NCBI RefSeq assembly: GCF_014697425.1
Contig: NZ_JACJRU010000016.1
Span: forward strand, 1-64,000
Source: Nostoc sp. FACHB-110
GTDB lineage: Bacteria; Cyanobacteriota; Cyanobacteriia; Cyanobacteriales; Nostocaceae
Direction of reading: 5' to 3'
DNA: 64,000 bases
Shown one piece after another: positions 60,606 through 64,000 of the stretch. Position numbers and translations under genes: made by a program. The stretch's first letter is position 1; each line of letters starts with the position of its first letter. Under the pieces are notes generated by a model. The model saw nothing but the letters and a program-made list of their open reading frames with translations. It was not told where the DNA came from and did no database searches.

Positions 60606-61787
60606 ATGAAACAGATTCAATGGCTGGTGGTTTGGAGTATTGGTATTTTGATATTATCACCAGCTAATTTACAAGCCGCTCAATCACTTTTAAGCGGGAA
60701 AATTTCTGCGGAATTAACAAAATCAGTAACTTCTGTTAACAATTTAGAAAATATTGAAATTGATAAACAAAAACCTGTTTTAATTGCTGCACCGGAAAAC
60801 TTTAATCCTGGGCTGCAAGTACCGCCACCGTTACCAAAGCCAACACCAAAACCTAGTCCCCCAGCAAATCCTCAAGAACGAATTCAGCCATTTGCTGTTT
60901 TAGAAAATATCCAAACTGACTTTAGGAATGATACGGATAATTTCGGTCAGCATAATTTATTTATTGAACCAACATTTCAATGGCGATCGCCTAATGGCAA
61001 TAAATATTTTATCAAAACAGGTTTTGATTTTTTTGAACAACGCGGTTTTGAATCAGTTACTAATATTCCTTGGCAAATTGGTTGGCAAGGAAAAATAGGG
61101 GATGTAACTTTGCAAACCGCAGCAGGAGTTGATGTTTTTGACCGTTTACCAACAGCAATTAATTTTAATGCTAAAGTTTCAGCCCCCATTGTGCAGCCAC
61201 AAGTTTCGTCTTCAGGTAAATTAATTTCGGCTGTAATACTATCTGTTAACTTAGACCAAGCACCTTATAAATTTAATGCCCAAACTTTAGAAAATCAAAT
61301 TACAGCTTGGCGTTTTGGACCTGATTTATATTGGCAAATTGACCGATATACTAGCTTATTCTCTTCGTTACGCTTGGGTAATTACAACGATGGCAATTCA
61401 GAAATTCAATCTTTTAGCAGACTAGAACGCAAGTTTGGTCAATTTTCACTTGCAGCTAACTTATTTAATTGGAGTTACGATCGCAATTTAGAAAGCACTA
61501 ATGGCTATTTTTCTCCACCAGATTTTTTAGTTTACAACGCTGAAGTCGCTTGGCAAGGAGATATTGTTAATTTTTTACGTTGTCGGCTATCGGCAAATTT
61601 AGGACAGCAGCGACTTAAGGGGGAATGGGATAATGCCACTACTTATCAAACTCGCTGTACAGCGAAGATTTCTCCGGAAATTGAGGCTGACCTTGGCTAT
61701 AACTTTAGTAATGTACGCAATCAAGATACAGGGGGAAGTGCTTACGGTGGTGACTCTTTAACTGGGCAGTTACGGGTCAAGTTTTAA
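60606..61787 (+). CDS. probable outer-membrane beta-barrel protein
   Basis: A 393-residue protein with a signal peptide (MKQIQWLVVWSIGILILSPA, cut likely after LQA). A Pro-rich linker (PPPLPKPTPKPSPPANPQ) follows at about residues 74-92. From about residue 95 onward, alternating strands with aromatic girdles (NLFIEPTFQW, KYFIKTGFDFF, DLYWQIDRY, FSLAANLFNWSY) end in GQLRVKF, with a terminal Phe typical of outer-membrane barrels. The family was not recognised. Two of its Cys residues lie near the end. Confidence 0.75.
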   Translation: MKQIQWLVVWSIGILILSPANLQAAQSLLSGKISAELTKSVTSVNNLENIEIDKQKPVLIAAPENFNPGLQVPPPLPKPTPKPSPPANPQERIQPFAVLENIQTDFRNDTDNFGQHNLFIEPTFQWRSPNGNKYFIKTGFDFFEQRGFESVTNIPWQIGWQGKIGDVTLQTAAGVDVFDRLPTAINFNAKVSAPIVQPQVSSSGKLISAVILSVNLDQAPYKFNAQTLENQITAWRFGPDLYWQIDRYTSLFSSLRLGNYNDGNSEIQSFSRLERKFGQFSLAANLFNWSYDRNLESTNGYFSPPDFLVYNAEVAWQGDIVNFLRCRLSANLGQQRLKGEWDNATTYQTRCTAKISPEIEADLGYNFSNVRNQDTGGSAYGGDSLTGQLRVKF

Positions 61788-61943
61788 GAGGGAACTGGGC
61801 AAAGAAAATTATATGAAAATTAATTGTCAGGAATTATTTATTACTATCTGTTAGTTAATTTTGAAAGTTGGGAAAAATGAAATTGTTGAAACTTGATTAA
61901 AACAGTAATTCCCAATTCAAAATTATATAAGGCTTTTTATAGC

Positions 61944-63380
61944 ATGAGTTCTGATTTTCAACCGCCACCAAAAGGTTTATCTGTACTGGCTTCTGTGGGA
62001 GGAGTGGTAACTGCAATAATAGCGATCGCAACGTTAAATTTTTGGTCTGGTCGTATTTCTCAATCTGCAACTTCAACATCTGAGCCTATCTCTCCTGACA
62101 AAGAAGTAGAAACGCCAGCGCAAAAGATTGCCAAACTTGATGCTAAGTCTGTAGTTTTGCCCGGAACAGCAATTAATTCTGATGAACTAGTTAGCCAAAC
62201 CCCATACATTGCGCCTGGAGTCGGCAAACTAGACTCAGCAAACATGGCAGCTGCACGTTTAGCTTGGTCATATTTTCAACGCAACTGGAACGAAAAAACA
62301 GGCTTGGTTAATTCTGTAGATGGCTTTGCGTCTGTAACAATGTGGGATCAAGCAGCAGCTTGCGCCGCTTTGGTGAGTGCAAAAGAATTGAATATCATCC
62401 CAGCCGCCGAGTTTGAAGCCAAAATGAGCAAAATGTTGCAGACTCTAGCATCATTACCTTTATATAAAGGTGAACTGCCGAATAAAGTCTACAACGCCAA
62501 AACTCTGATCCCTGTGAATTACGGACAGTTAGATAAACCAGAAGAAATTGGTTGGTCAGCCATTGATTTAGGAAGGATGGCCATTTGGCTGAAGATTGTT
62601 GAAGCTAAGTATCCTAAAATGCGATCGCCTGTGCAAGCTGTCTGGAAGCATTGGCGAGTTAAACGTCTGACTCAAAATGGGCAAATGTACGGTACTGCTG
62701 TTGTGCAAGGGCAAGAGCAGTATAACCAAGAAGGTCGCTTAGGCTATGAAAATTATGCTGCCTATGGTTTAAAACTCTGGGGTTTAGATGTCAAACAAGC
62801 CTTAGACTATAAATCTAATACTGCCTTTGTGAATCTTTACGACCAGGGAATTCCTTACGACCACCGCGATGCTAGCAACTCTGGTGCAAATAACTACGTC
62901 CTCAGCGAACCTTACATACTCGATGGCATTGAAACAGGGTTTCAAGCATTACCAAAAGCTTACGCAGATAGAATTTTAGCTGCTCAACAAGCGCGTTATC
63001 AAGCTACAAAAGAATTAACTGCCCTAACCGAAGACAACTTAGATTGCCCGCCTTATTTTGTTTATAATACGTTGTTTGTGAATGGCAAACCTTGGGCAAC
63101 AATTACCGATACTCAAGAACAGCATAATAACCTACGCTTTCTCAGTGCTAAAGCGGCGATCGGCTGGCACGTACTTTATAACACTGATTACACGCGTTCT
63201 CTCGCTGATACAGTTTTCGGCAAATTAAAGTCCGATAAAGGTTGGTATAACGGCTTTTATGAATCTCTGCGTCAGCCAAATAAAACCCTGACAGCTAATA
63301 ATAATGGTGTGATTTTAGAAAGTTTGCTCTATAAACAAGTTGGTAAGCCGTTAATTGTTTGGGCAGGCGTTAACAATTAG
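61944..63380 (+). CDS. DUF3131-domain protein
   Basis: From ATG 61944 (MSSDFQPPPKGLSVL) the protein has 478 residues. A membrane anchor near residues 12-35 precedes a polar linker. From about residue 95 a long DUF3131-type domain follows: AARLAWSYFQRNWNEKTGLV, SVDGFASVTMWDQAAACAAL, and later LRFLSAKAAIGWHVLYNTDY and GWYNGFYE. It has an alpha/alpha-toroid look like glycoside hydrolase or lyase relatives. Activity is unknown. A TTG-started extension from 61893 is unlikely. Confidence 0.82.
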   Translation: MSSDFQPPPKGLSVLASVGGVVTAIIAIATLNFWSGRISQSATSTSEPISPDKEVETPAQKIAKLDAKSVVLPGTAINSDELVSQTPYIAPGVGKLDSANMAAARLAWSYFQRNWNEKTGLVNSVDGFASVTMWDQAAACAALVSAKELNIIPAAEFEAKMSKMLQTLASLPLYKGELPNKVYNAKTLIPVNYGQLDKPEEIGWSAIDLGRMAIWLKIVEAKYPKMRSPVQAVWKHWRVKRLTQNGQMYGTAVVQGQEQYNQEGRLGYENYAAYGLKLWGLDVKQALDYKSNTAFVNLYDQGIPYDHRDASNSGANNYVLSEPYILDGIETGFQALPKAYADRILAAQQARYQATKELTALTEDNLDCPPYFVYNTLFVNGKPWATITDTQEQHNNLRFLSAKAAIGWHVLYNTDYTRSLADTVFGKLKSDKGWYNGFYESLRQPNKTLTANNNGVILESLLYKQVGKPLIVWAGVNN

Positions 63381-63436
63381 ATGTCATAGGTACAGTATCT
63401 TTTAACCATTCATTTTACAGAAAATTTCTCTAGCGT

Positions 63437-63919
63437 TCACTCCTTATTAACAGATGCGTTAGGTTGCTTATCTGTAGCGGAATTTGGTGAGAAAGAATCA
63501 GGAATAGAATTTAATGGCTCTTGTGTCAATGTTTTAGTTCTTAAAACTTCAAAATCATCAACAATGTTGTCAATAGTATAATCAGTTTTGTATTCAAGAA
63601 AAGATTTTATTTTTTGTGCTTCAGCCACACTAGCTCGATAAAACCATACTCTCTTTTCTAACGGGAAAATACCGAATGCAGTTTGAACTGCGGCTGATGC
63701 GGCTCCTAATCCAGCAGCTAAATGAGCTTTACCATAAATGCCTGCTAGGGTGACACCCAGACTTAAACCTATAGAAGTCAGACTAAATAAAATCCCTAAT
63801 AATCTATTGAAATTTACTTGATATTGATATTCCTTAATAAAAGGATCTATCTTATTTTTCATAAATTTTTCTGATGGTGTTTCTGTTATTTCTGGTTGAT
63901 TGGTTTCTGATGTTTTCAT
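63437..63919 (-). CDS. two-helix membrane protein, SLATT/DUF4231-like
   Basis: A 160-residue protein. A polar N-terminus precedes FIKEYQYQVNFNRLLGILFS, then two hydrophobic segments around residues 44-60 and 68-88 (SIGLSLGVTLAGIYG, LAAGLGAASAAVQTAFGIFP), and an amphipathic C-terminal helix (VAEAQKIKSFLEYKTDY). That topology resembles SLATT/DUF4231 proteins, pore-forming effectors proposed in bacterial conflict systems. No partner sensor is visible; the window ends 80 bases upstream of its start. The assignment is by topology only. Confidence 0.6.
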   Translation of the reverse strand: MKTSETNQPEITETPSEKFMKNKIDPFIKEYQYQVNFNRLLGILFSLTSIGLSLGVTLAGIYGKAHLAAGLGAASAAVQTAFGIFPLEKRVWFYRASVAEAQKIKSFLEYKTDYTIDNIVDDFEVLRTKTLTQEPLNSIPDSFSPNSATDKQPNASVNKE

Positions 63920-64000
63920 TGTTTAAGTATTATTAATAATTAGTTGGAAAACAATAGAATTAAAATATACAAATCAATAGTCGTGTATATACCCAATTCG

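Overview
The window looks like chromosomal DNA of a filamentous, Nostocales-type cyanobacterium (Nostoc/Anabaena/Calothrix-like). Signs seen directly are many HIP1 octamers (gcgatcgc) in and between genes, 7-bp STRR arrays, MITE-like and other dispersed repeats in the gaps, and plant-type photosynthesis genes (ycf3, a psb32-like gene, a CBS-CP12 fusion). No tRNA, rRNA, CRISPR array, complete insertion sequence or prophage was found by reading.

Layout. 1-8.3 kb: a possible gene tail, a TPR protein with a restriction-like domain, PBP2, an SDR oxidoreductase, a carotenoid oxygenase, a ROK sugar kinase and a creatininase-family hydrolase. 8.5-12.8 kb: two secreted-type repeat proteins. The second lies behind a duplicated, decayed copy of the creatininase 3' end plus promoter. 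13-19.7 kb: the urea ABC transporter urtABCDE on the minus strand, with a Uma2 gene inserted antisense between urtD and urtE, a large palindrome between urtA and urtB, and a likely NtcA promoter before urtA. 19.8-27.8 kb: a second Uma2 gene, dapB, cobH, a psb32-like gene, a hemerythrin protein, and a plus-strand run of small DUF genes (DUF2993, DUF2231, DUF2809, DUF167). 28-30.4 kb: a very AT-rich gene for an unusual protein with cold-shock-like, nuclease-like and zinc-finger-like parts and an acidic repeat tail. 30.7-38 kb: GST, SRAP, ycf3, gatC, CBS-CP12, an Asn/Ser-rich membrane protein, a D-Ala-D-Ala dipeptidase, and an SPFH protein paired with a ribbon-helix-helix gene. 38-39.1 kb: tandem TspO genes. 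39.1-40.3 kb: the longest gap. 40.3-51.3 kb: an isochorismatase-fold protein, a PAS histidine kinase, a 1259-residue carbamoyltransferase-methyltransferase fusion, and two more PAS kinases, one with a degenerate ATPase domain. 51.8-64 kb: peptidoglycan enzymes, a GspC/PilP-like bitopic protein, mnmG, a NYN-domain protein, a coiled-coil protein, a probable outer-membrane protein, a DUF3131 protein and an SLATT/DUF4231-like membrane protein.

How parts work together. The urt genes form one nitrogen-scavenging uptake system. PBP2, the two M15 enzymes and the glucosaminidase-peptidase fusion act on peptidoglycan. Ycf3, the Psb32-like protein and CBS-CP12 serve photosystem assembly or repair and Calvin-cycle control. 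The best candidates for undescribed biology are the cold-shock/nuclease/zinc-finger protein at 28-30.4 kb and the carbamoyltransferase-methyltransferase fusion with its flanking kinases at 40-51 kb. All assignments come from reading sequence; no database search was run.
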